Notes: generated by a model not told the origin, from the sequence alone. 64,000 nt of DNA from Armatimonadota bacterium (GCA_025360125.1 JANYCU010000055.1:55752-119751), one strand, 5' to 3'. Shown: positions 42,752 to 52,193, counted from the first letter of the stretch. Numbers and translations are program-made.

Positions 42752-43933
42752 ATGATTTCACGCCCCGATTCTCGCGGACGCTTTGGAGCCTTTGGCGGAC
42801 GATACGTCCCCGAAACCCTCATGCCAGCCTTAGAGCAACTCGAAAAAGAGTTCGATGCGGCGTGGGCAGATCCAGCCTTCAAAGCCGAGTACATGCGGTT
42901 GCTGACCGAATATGTCGGTCGTCCATCCGCCCTTACCGAAGCCAGAAACTTGAGCGAAGACACCGGCCTCCACGTCACCATCAAGCGAGAAGACCTCAAC
43001 CATACTGGTGCGCACAAGATCAATAATGCCATCGGTCAAGCCCTGCTGGCCGTGAGAATGGGCAAAAAGCGCATCATCGCCGAAACCGGGGCGGGTCAAC
43101 ACGGAGTTGCTTCTGCTACTGCTTGTGCCTTGCTCGGGCTCCAATGCGAGGTCTATATGGGCGAAGAAGACATCATTCGTCAAGAGCTCAACGTCTTCCG
43201 CATGAAGCTTCTCGGTGCAAAAGTCCACCCGGTTTCCAGCGGAACCAAGACCCTGAAAGACGCCCTCAATGAAGCGATGCGCGACTGGGTTACGAATGTC
43301 GATACCACCCACTACATCATCGGTACCGCGGCCGGCCCCCACCCCTATCCGTACATGGTTCGCGAGTTTCACCGTGTCATCGGCGAAGAAGCCCGGGCCC
43401 AATATGTCGAGCGATATGGTTGCACTCCTGATGCGATCGTAGCCTGCGTGGGCGGCGGTAGTAACGCAATCGGATTCTTTGTCGGATTCTACGGCGACGA
43501 TTCGGTCCGAATGATCGGAGTCGAGGCTGGAGGTCATGGTTTGGCTTCAGGCCAACATGCTGCACCGCTCACTGCGGGATCCCCTGGCGTTCTCCATGGC
43601 AGTTACAGCTACCTCATGCAAGATGCCGACGGGCAGGTCATTGGTACTCACTCAGTCTCGGCTGGCCTAGATTATCCTGGCGTTGGTGCCGAGCACTCTT
43701 ACCTGAAGGATTTAGGCCGAGCAGAATATGTGTCGGTTACCGATGACGAGGCACTAAGCGCACTCCAATGGTGTGCCAGTCGAGAAGGTCTCATCCCGGC
43801 TCTCGAAAGCGCTCATGCGTTTGCTGCACTCAAGATTCCCGGCTTGTTTAAGCCAGGAACTCGAGTGATTGTGAACATGAGTGGACGAGGCGACAAGGAC
43901 ATGGTCACCGTCGCCAACATCCTTAAACTGTAG
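42752..43933 (+). CDS. trpB: Tryptophan synthase beta chain
   Basis: A 393-residue PLP enzyme that joins indole and serine to make tryptophan. It is of normal length, with the PLP Lys in [14 protein letters not shown] and the phosphate-binding [10 protein letters not shown]. It opens with [21 protein letters not shown], typical of the TrpB1 type that works with TrpA. No trpA, trpC or trpF is in the window, so the tryptophan genes are dispersed, or TrpB is paired at a distance. It converges with and overlaps the next minus-strand gene by 11 nt. Confidence 0.95.
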   Translation: MISRPDSRGRFGAFGGRYVPETLMPALEQLEKEFDAAWADPAFKAEYMRLLTEYVGRPSALTEARNLSEDTGLHVTIKREDLNHTGAHKINNAIGQALLAVRMGKKRIIAETGAGQHGVASATACALLGLQCEVYMGEEDIIRQELNVFRMKLLGAKVHPVSSGTKTLKDALNEAMRDWVTNVDTTHYIIGTAAGPHPYPYMVREFHRVIGEEARAQYVERYGCTPDAIVACVGGGSNAIGFFVGFYGDDSVRMIGVEAGGHGLASGQHAAPLTAGSPGVLHGSYSYLMQDADGQVIGTHSVSAGLDYPGVGAEHSYLKDLGRAEYVSVTDDEALSALQWCASREGLIPALESAHAFAALKIPGLFKPGTRVIVNMSGRGDKDMVTVANILKL

Positions 43934-44591
43934 CTTTCAATCGGCCAACTGGGGTGGTTGACACTGCATCGGAAATCACGTCGCTAAACGTCCTTCCGAC
44001 CAACGCGGAGTCGCGTAGCATCAAGAAATTGGGAAATTCTTGCTCAATTGTTGGATTCATTTTAATAATCTTAGGTCCAGTTTCAAGCTGGGGATTCAAA
44101 ATTATTTCTAGGGCCTGGTTAATGCCCGAAAAGTCGGTGGCCGTCACTGGCTGCTGAAGAGAGTCAATCGATTGCCGTTCGATGCCAAGGGTCGGAATCA
44201 TTGCTCGGCCACTCGTATTAAAATTCTGAAGGCTCAAAAAGAGGGCACCTTCAAGCGAGGTACCCAATCGATGCTCGGCAAAATCCCTAAGAGTCTTTCC
44301 GTCGACCTGAAAGTTCTTGGTCTTCGAAGGAAATCCCGTCAATTCAGTGATTTTCGACATATATCGATTTTCAAACGGCGTAAAATCAGAGCCCTCAGGA
44401 AGTAGGCGTGGGGTGATCGGAACGTCAAGGAAATTAGCCAATATCCGCTCTTCGGAACTGAGGCGATCTGGCTGAGCGGTCTTATCGAGAAGGTGTCCGC
44501 GTGCGGCTTGCAACGCAACGACGGTGACGCGAAAATCGAAATCCATAATCGGGACGACAGCTTTAAAATCCCACAAAAATGTGCGTTTCAT
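43923..44591 (-). CDS. Hypothetical protein
   Basis: A 222-residue soluble protein without signal or membrane segment. It begins [20 protein letters not shown] and contains repeated LSLQ/ILNPQL-like helical pieces. I recognise no domain. The 3' end overlaps trpB by 11 nt in a convergent arrangement. The start region faces the ChaN-like gene on the other strand. Confidence 0.5.
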   Translation of the reverse strand: MKRTFLWDFKAVVPIMDFDFRVTVVALQAARGHLLDKTAQPDRLSSEERILANFLDVPITPRLLPEGSDFTPFENRYMSKITELTGFPSKTKNFQVDGKTLRDFAEHRLGTSLEGALFLSLQNFNTSGRAMIPTLGIERQSIDSLQQPVTATDFSGINQALEIILNPQLETGPKIIKMNPTIEQEFPNFLMLRDSALVGRTFSDVISDAVSTTPVGRLKATV

Positions 44592-44684
44592 ATTGCAAGA
44601 TACGCCAATTTTCGATGAGATTCAAGATACTTTGGAAAAGATGAGCTTTTGGTCCTGAATCCCTAACCGAGTATCCTAAAACTA

Positions 44685-45614
44685 ATGTTATTCATTTCCA
44701 GTTTGCTTGGTGCTGCAGCCATTATTCAAACCCAAAAGCCTACTGAACCAGAGGTCAATCCTCTGCAACTCAAGGTTCGCCGCACAGACTCGTTGAACGT
44801 CAGCGTCAATAACTGGTTTGACCTTAACTCTGGCAAACAAAGTTCGCTGGACGCATTCGTAAAACAAGCGGACAACTATCAGTTCGTGTTCCTCGGCGAA
44901 TCACACGATGACCCGGTCCACCACCAAATGCAAGCGAATGTCATCGAAGGATTGGCAAAAAGAAGGCGCAACGTGATTGTTGGATTTGAGATGTTCACTC
45001 GACCAAACCAAGAGAACCTAAGCTCCTGGACCCTCGGTCGGGAGTCCGAAGATGATTTCATTACCAACGCAAATTGGAAGAAAGAATGGGGATTCCCTTT
45101 CCCTCTCTACCGTCCAATCTTCGATGTCATCAAGGCAAACCGAATCCCGATGGTCGGGCTCAATGTTCCTCGCACATGGGCAAGTGCAGTCGGCAAAGGC
45201 GGCCTAACTGCCCTCACTCCAGATCAACAAGCCCAAATTCCAACCGTCCTCACCAATAACGCGAACCACAAAGCCGTATTTGATGGCTTAATGGGTGGAC
45301 ACCCAATGACGGGCCCACGCGGCGACAATATCTACGCTGCCCAGTGCCTGTGGGATGAAGGGATGGCCGACACGGCTTTGAAGTACGTGTCCAATCGGTA
45401 CGGTAAGCCCGAGAACATGCCCAAGAACACCGTCTTCGTGATCCTCGCCGGAATGGGGCACGGACTATATAAGCAAGGTATCAACTGGCGAATCATGCGC
45501 CGAACGGGCATGGACACCCTGACCCTCATCAATATTGAGGGCGAAAAGTCGCAGTCAGTCTCACGTGGGCTCGCCGACTTCGTTTACGTCTCACCGTCAT
45601 TCGAGCGCAAATAG
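44685..45614 (+). CDS. ChaN-like (DUF399) exported protein
   Basis: A 309-residue protein with a hydrophobic start (MLFISSLLGAAAIIQTQ) and the ChaN-like motif FVFLGESHDDPVHHQMQANVIEGL. Further landmarks are IVGFEMFTRPNQENLSSW and VFVILAGMGHGLYKQGI. ChaN-family lipoproteins have been linked to haem binding, but here no lipobox Cys is visible, so anchoring may be by the signal only. A strong terminator follows. Confidence 0.78.
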   Translation: MLFISSLLGAAAIIQTQKPTEPEVNPLQLKVRRTDSLNVSVNNWFDLNSGKQSSLDAFVKQADNYQFVFLGESHDDPVHHQMQANVIEGLAKRRRNVIVGFEMFTRPNQENLSSWTLGRESEDDFITNANWKKEWGFPFPLYRPIFDVIKANRIPMVGLNVPRTWASAVGKGGLTALTPDQQAQIPTVLTNNANHKAVFDGLMGGHPMTGPRGDNIYAAQCLWDEGMADTALKYVSNRYGKPENMPKNTVFVILAGMGHGLYKQGINWRIMRRTGMDTLTLINIEGEKSQSVSRGLADFVYVSPSFERK

Positions 45615-45623
45615 ACAGGCAAC

Positions 45624-45659
45624 AAAAAAGCCCCGATCCAGTTGGATCGGGGCTTTTTT
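45624..45659. terminator. Bidirectional intrinsic terminator
   Basis: AAAAAAGCCCCGATCC (45624-45639) pairs with its complement GGATCGGGGCTTTTTT (45644-45659) around an AGTT loop. The A and T runs at each end let it work on both strands, ending the ChaN-like and htpX genes. Confidence 0.95.
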
Positions 45660-45669
45660 GTTTGTTGCC

Positions 45670-46539
45670 TTAGCCCAGTTGGCGCAGGGCTTCGATTCGC
45701 TTTTCAAGGGAAGGGTGCGAGTCTAGGAGAGGTATTCGGCTCTTTCCATCGGCGATTTTCGCCGTCGCAAGTCCGTTCGGAGCATCGAGCTTTACATAAT
45801 TCAATTGCAAAGTCTGCAACGCACCGATCATCGATTCTCGACTCACCAAAAGTCCCGCACCAGAGTCGGCTCGGAATTCTCGCTTTCGTGAAAACGCCAT
45901 CGTGATGAACGATCCTAGGAAGGTGAAAAGGAATTGGCAAGCAATGTTGACCACGTAATACACCAGCGTGGAGATCTTCGAATCAACCATCATCGACGCT
46001 GCGTAACCAATGATTCTCGCAAGGAAGATTGCGAACGAGTTAATGACGCCTTGCAGCAAGGTCATCGTAACCATGTCGCCATTCTTGATGTGAGTAATTT
46101 CGTGAGCGAGAACCGCGCGCACTTGATCGTGCGGCATATTGGTCAAAAGCCCAGTTGAGACGGCGACCAACGATCGCTTTTGAGTCGGTCCGGTCGCAAA
46201 TGCGTTCATTTCTTCGCTGGCATAAAAGCCAACTTCAGGCATTCCCTTGAGGCCAGCCTTTTCGGCCAGCTCATAGACGTCGCTTGCAAGTTGTCCAAAA
46301 GCTCCTTCCGATTGAGGAGTGACCAATTGGATTTTCATCATCCATTTGGCGACGATTCGGGATAAGCCAAGGGAAATAAATGCCCCTGCGAATCCGTAGA
46401 TGACTGAGCTCACCATCAGGACTTCGTAGTTGATTCCTTTTTCGGTAATCCAACCGCGCAATCCGAGGGCGGACGTAACGCCAAACAGCAACAAACCGAC
46501 TAACAGGTTCGTCGCTACAAATAAGCCAATTCGCTTCAT
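45670..46539 (-). CDS. htpX: HtpX-type membrane zinc metalloprotease (M48)
   Basis: A 289-residue inner-membrane protease for quality control. The zinc motif is HEITHIKNGD, followed by a Glu-containing region. Hydrophobic segments at the N-terminus (IGLFVATNLLVGLLLFGVTSALG, YEVLMVSSVIYGFAGAFISLGL) and after the zinc site complete the expected fold. The gene is 30 nt downstream of the next minus gene's promoter side and ends at the shared terminator. Confidence 0.92.
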   Translation of the reverse strand: MKRIGLFVATNLLVGLLLFGVTSALGLRGWITEKGINYEVLMVSSVIYGFAGAFISLGLSRIVAKWMMKIQLVTPQSEGAFGQLASDVYELAEKAGLKGMPEVGFYASEEMNAFATGPTQKRSLVAVSTGLLTNMPHDQVRAVLAHEITHIKNGDMVTMTLLQGVINSFAIFLARIIGYAASMMVDSKISTLVYYVVNIACQFLFTFLGSFITMAFSRKREFRADSGAGLLVSRESMIGALQTLQLNYVKLDAPNGLATAKIADGKSRIPLLDSHPSLEKRIEALRQLG

Positions 46540-46569
46540 TACTTCTATTGTACGTTTGAGTCCGGCGGT

Positions 46570-47283
46570 TTACTTCACTGTCTCAATCCACTTAAGGGCA
46601 AATTGAGCAACTTCCGTGGCGCGTCGGCTCATTAGTGGGCCAACATGACTCATTTTCGGATAGCTCTTCACCGTCGCTCCCGTCCAATTTGCCAACGCCA
46701 AACCAGTCGAATGAGGCACATCGGTATCCGCTTCACCGAGAATCGTTAATACGAGACATAGGGCACTTTGAGCCGAAACCCCTTCGGTAATTTGGTTCAT
46801 GACTGTTCCGGACTCATCCCGCCATCGTTTCCAAGCCCAACGAATGGTTTTTCGGTCGCTGTCGGGCATCGCGGCTTCGGAATCTTTCAACGGGCCATTT
46901 GCCCACCGAACGATCGGGGGAAACGATGCGGGATGCCGTTTGATCGGCACTTCGAGCGGGGCCACGCTATTCACAAGCACGATTCCCATCACGGGTCTTC
47001 GCTCTTGGGCTTTGAGCGCCAACAGTCCGCCCATACTTGCGCCAATGTAATAAACTCGCCCGCGTTGAGGAGTCCAACTCACTACTTGGGCAACATAGTC
47101 GTCTAACTGGGTTGATTCGTACTGATGGTTGGTCGGGACTAGGTCTTTGGCTATGACAGTCCAACCTGCCCGTTCGAACACGGGTCGCCACTTGTCATAT
47201 TCCCATCCGCCACCACCAGCACCATGGATCATCACGACGGTCCCTTTTGAGGCCAACAAGCTAGCGGCGAGGAGAGCGATCAT
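46570..47283 (-). CDS. Alpha/beta hydrolase
   Basis: A 237-residue protein with a signal-like start (MIALLAASLLASKG). It shows the oxyanion-hole loop IHGAGGGGWEYDKW, the nucleophile elbow YIGASMGGLLAL with Ser, Asp in EADTDVPHS and His in MSHVGPLMS, so a full catalytic triad. The substrate is unknown; esterase or lipase-like activities are typical. It follows the SDR by 2 nt on the same strand, so the pair is likely an operon. Confidence 0.82.
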   Translation of the reverse strand: MIALLAASLLASKGTVVMIHGAGGGGWEYDKWRPVFERAGWTVIAKDLVPTNHQYESTQLDDYVAQVVSWTPQRGRVYYIGASMGGLLALKAQERRPVMGIVLVNSVAPLEVPIKRHPASFPPIVRWANGPLKDSEAAMPDSDRKTIRWAWKRWRDESGTVMNQITEGVSAQSALCLVLTILGEADTDVPHSTGLALANWTGATVKSYPKMSHVGPLMSRRATEVAQFALKWIETVK

Positions 47284-47285
47284 GA

Positions 47286-48065
47286 TTACCCGAGCCCCTT
47301 GGTCATTCCGCCATCGACCAGCAAGCTGGTACCCGTAATGTATGCCCCTGGTTGAGAGCAGAAGAAGGCGATCGCCGCCGCAATCTCTTCGGGTTTACCG
47401 AGGCGCTTCATGGGAACCTCACTGGCTTGAAGGTCGAGGGCTTCGTCAACCGTTAGTCCATCCCGTTTGCCGCGAATCTCGGCTAGATGAATCTGGCGAT
47501 CGGTCAGTGTGTGGCCAGGCAGGACTCCGTTAACCGTGATTCCAAACGGAGCAAGTTCCAGTGCCTGCAATCTCGTAAGAGCCATCAACCCGGCTCGCAG
47601 GGTGCTTGAAATTGGAAGAATGGCGTTTGGCTCCTTCGCCACGAGAGACGTGTTGTGAACGATTCGGCCCCAGCCTCGCTCTTTCATTTCTGGTGCCACA
47701 TTTCGAACCATTCGCACAACATTCATGAGCGTCGAATCAAAACCAGCTTGCCATTGCTCATCAGTAATTGTCTGCCATGAGCCAGCCGGGGGTCCGCCAG
47801 TATTGGTCACCATGATGTCGATGGGGCCCAACTGAGATTGAGATTCGGAAATCCAATGGTCGATATCGCTCAACGATGACACATCGCAAGCGATGCCAAT
47901 TGCTCCGTGGCCAATTTGTTTGGTGGCTTGATCGAGGGACTCTTGGTTTCGACCGCAAATCGATACCTTGCACCCTTCTACTGCGAGCATTCTCGCCGTC
48001 GCGAGGCCAATGCCTTTACTTCCGGCGGCGACGAGCGCGACCCTACCTTGTAGTCCGAGATCCAT
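47286..48065 (-). CDS. SDR-family oxidoreductase lacking the usual YxxxK motif
   Basis: A 259-residue protein with cofactor motif AAGSKGIGLAT and a C-terminal ITGTSLLVDGGMTKG end, as in 3-oxoacyl-ACP reductases. The catalytic Ser region is present (HNTSLVAKEP), but where YxxxK should stand the sequence reads LPISSTLRAG, and NNAG is replaced by TNTGGPP. This variant is known in a few SDR subgroups whose activity is uncertain. It lies upstream of the hydrolase gene. Confidence 0.85.
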   Translation of the reverse strand: MDLGLQGRVALVAAGSKGIGLATARMLAVEGCKVSICGRNQESLDQATKQIGHGAIGIACDVSSLSDIDHWISESQSQLGPIDIMVTNTGGPPAGSWQTITDEQWQAGFDSTLMNVVRMVRNVAPEMKERGWGRIVHNTSLVAKEPNAILPISSTLRAGLMALTRLQALELAPFGITVNGVLPGHTLTDRQIHLAEIRGKRDGLTVDEALDLQASEVPMKRLGKPEEIAAAIAFFCSQPGAYITGTSLLVDGGMTKGLG

Positions 48066-48103
48066 ATCGTGATGTTACCGGAGGCCGTCCGAACTGCTCT
48101 TGA

Positions 48104-49705
48104 CTATGCTTGCTTTGCTTCAGCGGTTTGCAAGAACTTTGGTGCTTGCCGATTCTTGGCTGCTTGCTCGTAGGCGTATGCCAGTTTGAGCAGCGTAGGT
48201 TCGCTCCACGCTCTCCCGAACAGAGTCAAACCAACTGGGAGGCCCCGAATATAGCCCGATGGCAATGTGATTGCCGGATATCCCGCAACCGCCGCAGGCG
48301 TTGAACTACTGCCGGAAATGTGATCCCCATTGATCAGATCGGTCGTCCATGCTGGACCACCCGTGGGGGCAAAAATTGCGTCCAATTTGAACTTATCCAT
48401 GACCGCATCGATTCCATCGGTTCGAGACATCTTGTGATTTCTTGCCAACGCGTCGATGTATTTCTTGTCGGTCAGGGGCCCCTTCGCTTGCGCTTGGATG
48501 AATAACTCTTGGCCGAAATACTGCAACTCAGTGTCCTTCAGTTTCTCGTTTATTTTGATGAGATCAGCCAGCGTTTTTGCCTCGAGATGGCGAGTCGATA
48601 GATACTTGTTGATGTCATTTTTGAAATCGTAAAGCAGCACTTCGGTTTCGGTGTCATCGTACTTGCCGTGGGATGGCAAGTCGGCTGGATCGACAATGAT
48701 TGCGCCGAGGTCCTTCATGACCTGAATGGCGTTATGCATCAGGGTGTCGACGCGATCATTGAAGCCAAAGAACTTTCGGGCAACCCCGATGCGAGCACCC
48801 TTGAGTCCGTTTGTATCGAGGAACTTGGTGTAATCGGATACGCCCTTATAGCCTTTCGTTGCCGGGTCCGATGGATCTGGACCAGCGAGAACGCCCAGCA
48901 AGATTGCGGCATCACGGACGGTTCTCGCCATCGGGCCAGCGGTGTCTTGGCTATGTGAAAGCGGAATAATTCCTGAACGGGAAAGAAGACCAAGTGTTGG
49001 CTTTATTCCAACCAAGCCATTATTTGACGACGGGCAAACAATCGAACCATCGGTCTCGGAGCCAATCGAAATGGCACAAAGGTTTGCCGACGTAGCCGAG
49101 CCTGAACCGGAACTGCTACCGCACGGATTTCTATCTAGCGCGTAAGGATTCTTAGTCTGCCCGCCTCGCCCGCTCCAGCCGCTACTTGAGTGAGTAGATC
49201 GGAAGTTTGCCCATTCGCTGAGGTTCGTCTTGCCGAGAATAATTGCCCCAGCTTTTCGCATCAAGGCCACGATGTGGGCATCGTGGGCGGCAATGTTGCC
49301 GAGCAAGGCTAACGACCCCGCAGTCGTCATCATTTTGTCGCCCGTTTCGATGTTGTCTTTGATGAGAATAGGGATTCCGTGCAGGGGTCCGCGAATGACG
49401 CCTTCGGATCGCAATTTGTCGAGGCGATCGGCATGAGCCAAGGCTTCGGTATTGGTTTCGATTACAGATCGCAAAGTTGGCCCGTTTCGATCAATTTCCT
49501 CAATTCGCTCGAGATATTTTTGGGTGATCGAGTGCGCGGTTTCTTTGCCTGAATTCATCGCTTTTTGCAGGTCGGCGATGGTGGCTTCGTCTAATTCAAA
49601 TGGCTTGGGGGCTGGTTGGGAGTCTTGAGTTTCAGCCATGAGGGGTTTCGCCATCGCCGCGGCACCCGTCAGGAGGCCAGCTTTCAGAAAATCACGTCGC
49701 TTCAT
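48104..49705 (-). CDS. Amidase-signature family enzyme with Tat signal
   Basis: A 533-residue exported amidase. The Tat signal is MKRRDFLKAGLLTGAAAMA. The Ser-cis-Ser-Lys triad is visible: Lys in GIPILIKDNIETGDKM, cis-Ser in GSSSGSGSATSANL, and nucleophile Ser in the following SIGSETDGSIVCPSSNN. Such enzymes cleave amides or esters of small molecules. The substrate is unknown. The stop lies 38 nt from the SDR start on the same strand, so they may be linked in transcription. Confidence 0.9.
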   Translation of the reverse strand: MKRRDFLKAGLLTGAAAMAKPLMAETQDSQPAPKPFELDEATIADLQKAMNSGKETAHSITQKYLERIEEIDRNGPTLRSVIETNTEALAHADRLDKLRSEGVIRGPLHGIPILIKDNIETGDKMMTTAGSLALLGNIAAHDAHIVALMRKAGAIILGKTNLSEWANFRSTHSSSGWSGRGGQTKNPYALDRNPCGSSSGSGSATSANLCAISIGSETDGSIVCPSSNNGLVGIKPTLGLLSRSGIIPLSHSQDTAGPMARTVRDAAILLGVLAGPDPSDPATKGYKGVSDYTKFLDTNGLKGARIGVARKFFGFNDRVDTLMHNAIQVMKDLGAIIVDPADLPSHGKYDDTETEVLLYDFKNDINKYLSTRHLEAKTLADLIKINEKLKDTELQYFGQELFIQAQAKGPLTDKKYIDALARNHKMSRTDGIDAVMDKFKLDAIFAPTGGPAWTTDLINGDHISGSSSTPAAVAGYPAITLPSGYIRGLPVGLTLFGRAWSEPTLLKLAYAYEQAAKNRQAPKFLQTAEAKQA

Positions 49706-49841
49706 ATGATTTTTTCATCTTTGCATATCTTCGCAGTAACATTGCAAATCCTCATCACCTTCATGGGTCGGCTATAGGAATTGATGCTTTCTTGATGTCG
49801 CCAAACGGGGAATTCATAGGTTGCTCAAGTAGAATTGACCC

Positions 49842-50207
49842 ATGGCAATCCAACTTCAAGTTCACGATAAATTCAAAGTCTATTTCGGCAAGACAATCGC
49901 CGACATCAACGCAAAGATCCAGGCTGAGACTGCCGACGGCACGATCGCAGCAAAGAGCATCGGCGTTGAGTATATGGAAGCCAGAAATCAATTTCTCGTG
50001 TCAGTTGGTTACGCCGAAGGGCAAGCTGGTTATCAGGTGGGAATTACTGACACCGTCGTTGGTCCTCTTCCCGAGTTCAACGATGCACCCGACCAACTGT
50101 GTAGTTCGATGGAAGCCATCGTTGACGAATTCTCAGATGTCATCTGTCACGAGTTGTTCGTCGATAATGATGAGGTCGTGCATCTTGTCTTGATGACCAA
50201 ATTGTAG
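49842..50207 (+). CDS. Hypothetical soluble protein
   Basis: A 121-residue protein (MAIQLQVHDKFKVYFGKTIADINAKIQ) with no signal or membrane segment. It looks alpha/beta and acidic toward the end (MEAIVDEFSDVICHELFVDND). I do not recognise it. It starts 137 nt after the divergent amidase and ends 79 nt before the arsenic operon, with which it shares no overlap. Confidence 0.55.
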   Translation: MAIQLQVHDKFKVYFGKTIADINAKIQAETADGTIAAKSIGVEYMEARNQFLVSVGYAEGQAGYQVGITDTVVGPLPEFNDAPDQLCSSMEAIVDEFSDVICHELFVDNDEVVHLVLMTKL

Positions 50208-50246
50208 AGTCGATTCCAAAGAAAACATCGAGAGAAACATCGAAAA

Positions 50247-50301
50247 CATTTCGCTTTTCGTCGAAATGAGTGTTATAATCATTTCGATGGCGAACGAAAT
50301 G
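50247..50301 (+). promoter_or_regulatory. Two matched ArsR operators and -10 box
   Basis: CATTTCG-N8-CGAAATG occurs at 50247-50268 and again at 50280-50301. The centres are 33 bp apart, three turns of the helix. TATAAT (50274-50279) lies between them, and the second site spans the arsR ATG at 50287. A dimeric ArsR binding both would block RNA polymerase. The -10 implies transcription starts at about 50286, leaving no room for a leader. Confidence 0.75.
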
Positions 50302-50634
50302 TCCCTCGTTGTATTGAAGGCGTTGGCGGACCCAACGAGACTGCATATTGTTGAGTTCTTGTCGGGATGTGCGTGCGGCCGTGTTAATTTGCTTGATGAT
50401 TTAGGCGGAGTTGAGGGGCCAACGGCGGGTGAGGTCTGTTGTCATATCACTGGCGCGGATAAGATCAATTCGACCATTTCACACCACCTGCACGAGTTAG
50501 AATCAGCTGGGATTATTCGCCTTGACAAGCGAGGTAAAACGACGGTTTGTACCTTGATTCCGGCTTCCCTCGTTGGATTATCTTCGCATCTCACTTCCCT
50601 CGCGAATGGCGAAATCAAGACGGATTGCTGCTGA
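50287..50634 (+). CDS. arsR: ArsR-family metalloregulator of the arsenic operon
   Basis: A 115-residue winged-helix repressor, started at ATG 50287 (MANEMSLVVLKALADPTRLHIVEFLSG) because the -10 box lies just upstream; the track start 50266 lies before the -10. The recognition helix is INSTISHHLHELE. Cys-rich patches SGCACG and GEVCCHIT are candidates for As(III)/Sb(III) binding; the usual ELCVC motif is altered to EVCCH. The ATG seems leaderless. It ends in TGATG with arsC. Confidence 0.88.
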   Translation: MANEMSLVVLKALADPTRLHIVEFLSGCACGRVNLLDDLGGVEGPTAGEVCCHITGADKINSTISHHLHELESAGIIRLDKRGKTTVCTLIPASLVGLSSHLTSLANGEIKTDCC

Positions 50635-51044
50635 TGAACGTTTTGTACGTGTGCGTTCATAACGCGGGTCGATCACAAATGGCCGAGGCGATTACTAATC
50701 ATCTGGCCAAAGATCGGGGATTGGACGCTCACGCCAAGTCGGCGGGAACCGTTGGGGGTAAGCAACTCAATCGTCAAGCGGTTGCAGTTCTGGATGAGAT
50801 TGGGATTTCCTTGGCGGATCATGAGCCAAAGTTTTTGACTCCGGAAATGGTCGCGGAGGCCGACCAGATTATTTCGATGGGTTGCGGCGTGGACGCCGAG
50901 GCGTGCCCCACCAAATTCCTGCTGACCGAAGATTGGGAGCTGGACGATCCGGCAGGCCAGCCGCTTGAGACGGTGCGGGTTATTCGCGATCAAATCATCG
51001 GTCGGGTCAAGGTACTTTTGGACCAGGTTGAGGTGGCACCATGA
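50634..51044 (+). CDS. arsC: Thioredoxin-coupled arsenate reductase (LMW-phosphatase fold)
   Basis: A 136-residue ArsC of the phosphatase-like type, started at MNVLYVCVHNAGRSQMAEA. The P-loop is CVHNAGRS and a further Cys is in ISMGCGVDAEACPTKF, used in the disulfide relay to thioredoxin. It reduces arsenate to arsenite for export by the next protein. The start overlaps the arsR stop by 1 nt and its stop overlaps the aquaporin gene by ATGA. Confidence 0.88.
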   Translation: MNVLYVCVHNAGRSQMAEAITNHLAKDRGLDAHAKSAGTVGGKQLNRQAVAVLDEIGISLADHEPKFLTPEMVAEADQIISMGCGVDAEACPTKFLLTEDWELDDPAGQPLETVRVIRDQIIGRVKVLLDQVEVAP

Positions 51045-51736
51045 TCAAGCGATATTTAGCCGAGTTCATTGGGACATTTGTGATTGTGTTCGCTCCGGTA
51101 GCCGTTTCGGCATCTGGGATCATTGGCAAAGTCGATCACGGGTTATTGATTAGTGCTCTCGTTTCAGGTATGCCCGTCATGGCGATGATTTACGCTCTGG
51201 GCTCGATTAGTGCGGCCCACTTTAATCCGGCTGTCACCCTCGGTTTTGCATTAGCCAAACGGTTTCCTTGGAAATTTGTGCTGCCGTACTGGCTCGCCCA
51301 GATGATGGGATCGCTGGCGGGGGCGGGGTTGGGCATGGTTCTGTTTGGAGTTTCGAGTGGAACGCATGTTCCGGCTGACCCTTCGATGATCGTTCGAAAT
51401 GTTGGACTTGAGATCACACTTTCGGCGATGTTGATGTTGGTCATCATTGCCGTTGCAACCGACAAACGGGTGAGCGGAACGGTGCCTGCTTTGGCGATTG
51501 GATTTGCGGTAGTGGTCGGAGTTCTGATTGGCGGACCGATTACGGGTGGATCGATGAACCCGGCGAGGTCCTTTGGTCCCGCCGTGTTTGCGGGCGGAGC
51601 GGCACTGGCTAACTACTGGATTTATATCGTGGGACCCTTTGTTGGCGCAAGTTTAGGGGCGATTCTTTATGAGAAAATTAGGTTGGATGCAGATAGTGCG
51701 AAGGGTGCTCCGGATGGCCTGGTAAAACCAGGTTGA
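51041..51736 (+). CDS. Aquaglyceroporin-type channel for arsenite (AqpS-like)
   Basis: A 231-residue MIP-family channel with six membrane helices and both NPA motifs (AAHFNPAVTLG and GGSMNPARSFGPA). In Sinorhizobium and other bacteria such channels replace ArsB and let arsenite out down its gradient. The ATG follows GAGGTGG and overlaps arsC by 4 nt. No ArsB or Acr3 pump is present, which supports this role. Water or glycerol could also pass. Confidence 0.88.
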   Translation: MIKRYLAEFIGTFVIVFAPVAVSASGIIGKVDHGLLISALVSGMPVMAMIYALGSISAAHFNPAVTLGFALAKRFPWKFVLPYWLAQMMGSLAGAGLGMVLFGVSSGTHVPADPSMIVRNVGLEITLSAMLMLVIIAVATDKRVSGTVPALAIGFAVVVGVLIGGPITGGSMNPARSFGPAVFAGGAALANYWIYIVGPFVGASLGAILYEKIRLDADSAKGAPDGLVKPG

Positions 51737-52188
51737 TGAACAACCCATATCTCATTCGCGCCCTTTCGTTTGGACCCTCCATTGTTGCCCGAATCGTGGG
51801 CCAAATTGATGCTTCCCGGTATGACAGTCATTCTGATCCCGAGCGGTTTACCCTTCGGGAAGCGGTCGCTCACTTGGCGGAGTGGGATGCGATTGACCTC
51901 GTCCGAATCAAGCAGATTGTCTCGCGTCCTGGCAGTGACATCGAGCCGTTTGATGAAGTTGAGCTGGCGGTGAAGAACCGCTACGTTTCGCTGGATGTTC
52001 ATGAGCAGTTGGCTTTGTTTGCCCGTCGACGAGTAGCAACGATTGCGTTTTTGGAAACGGTTCCGCCTGAGAAGTGGGGGCTTTCGGCGGTTCACGCCGA
52101 GAAGGGTCCGTTGACGGTTTACGACATGGCGAATTTGATCGTGGCGCACGACACATATCACATCGAGCATTTGACGCAGTATTTGTAA
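51736..52188 (+). CDS. DinB-family protein
   Basis: A 150-residue helical-bundle protein started at ATG 51736, overlapping the aquaporin stop by 1 nt. The DinB-like metal-binding His pattern is visible: AVAHLAEW near residue 45, and HDTYHIEHLTQYL near the C-terminus. Members of the superfamily are often thiol transferases. Being the fourth gene of the arsenic operon suggests a link to thiol or metal stress, but that is inference. Confidence 0.85.
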   Translation: MNNPYLIRALSFGPSIVARIVGQIDASRYDSHSDPERFTLREAVAHLAEWDAIDLVRIKQIVSRPGSDIEPFDEVELAVKNRYVSLDVHEQLALFARRRVATIAFLETVPPEKWGLSAVHAEKGPLTVYDMANLIVAHDTYHIEHLTQYL

Positions 52189-52193
52189 GTCAG

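Noticed and set aside
42830-43537. 235-codon ORF antisense to trpB
   Set aside because: Long antisense frame of a conserved gene with no protein-like motif; long shadow ORFs are common opposite strongly biased genes.
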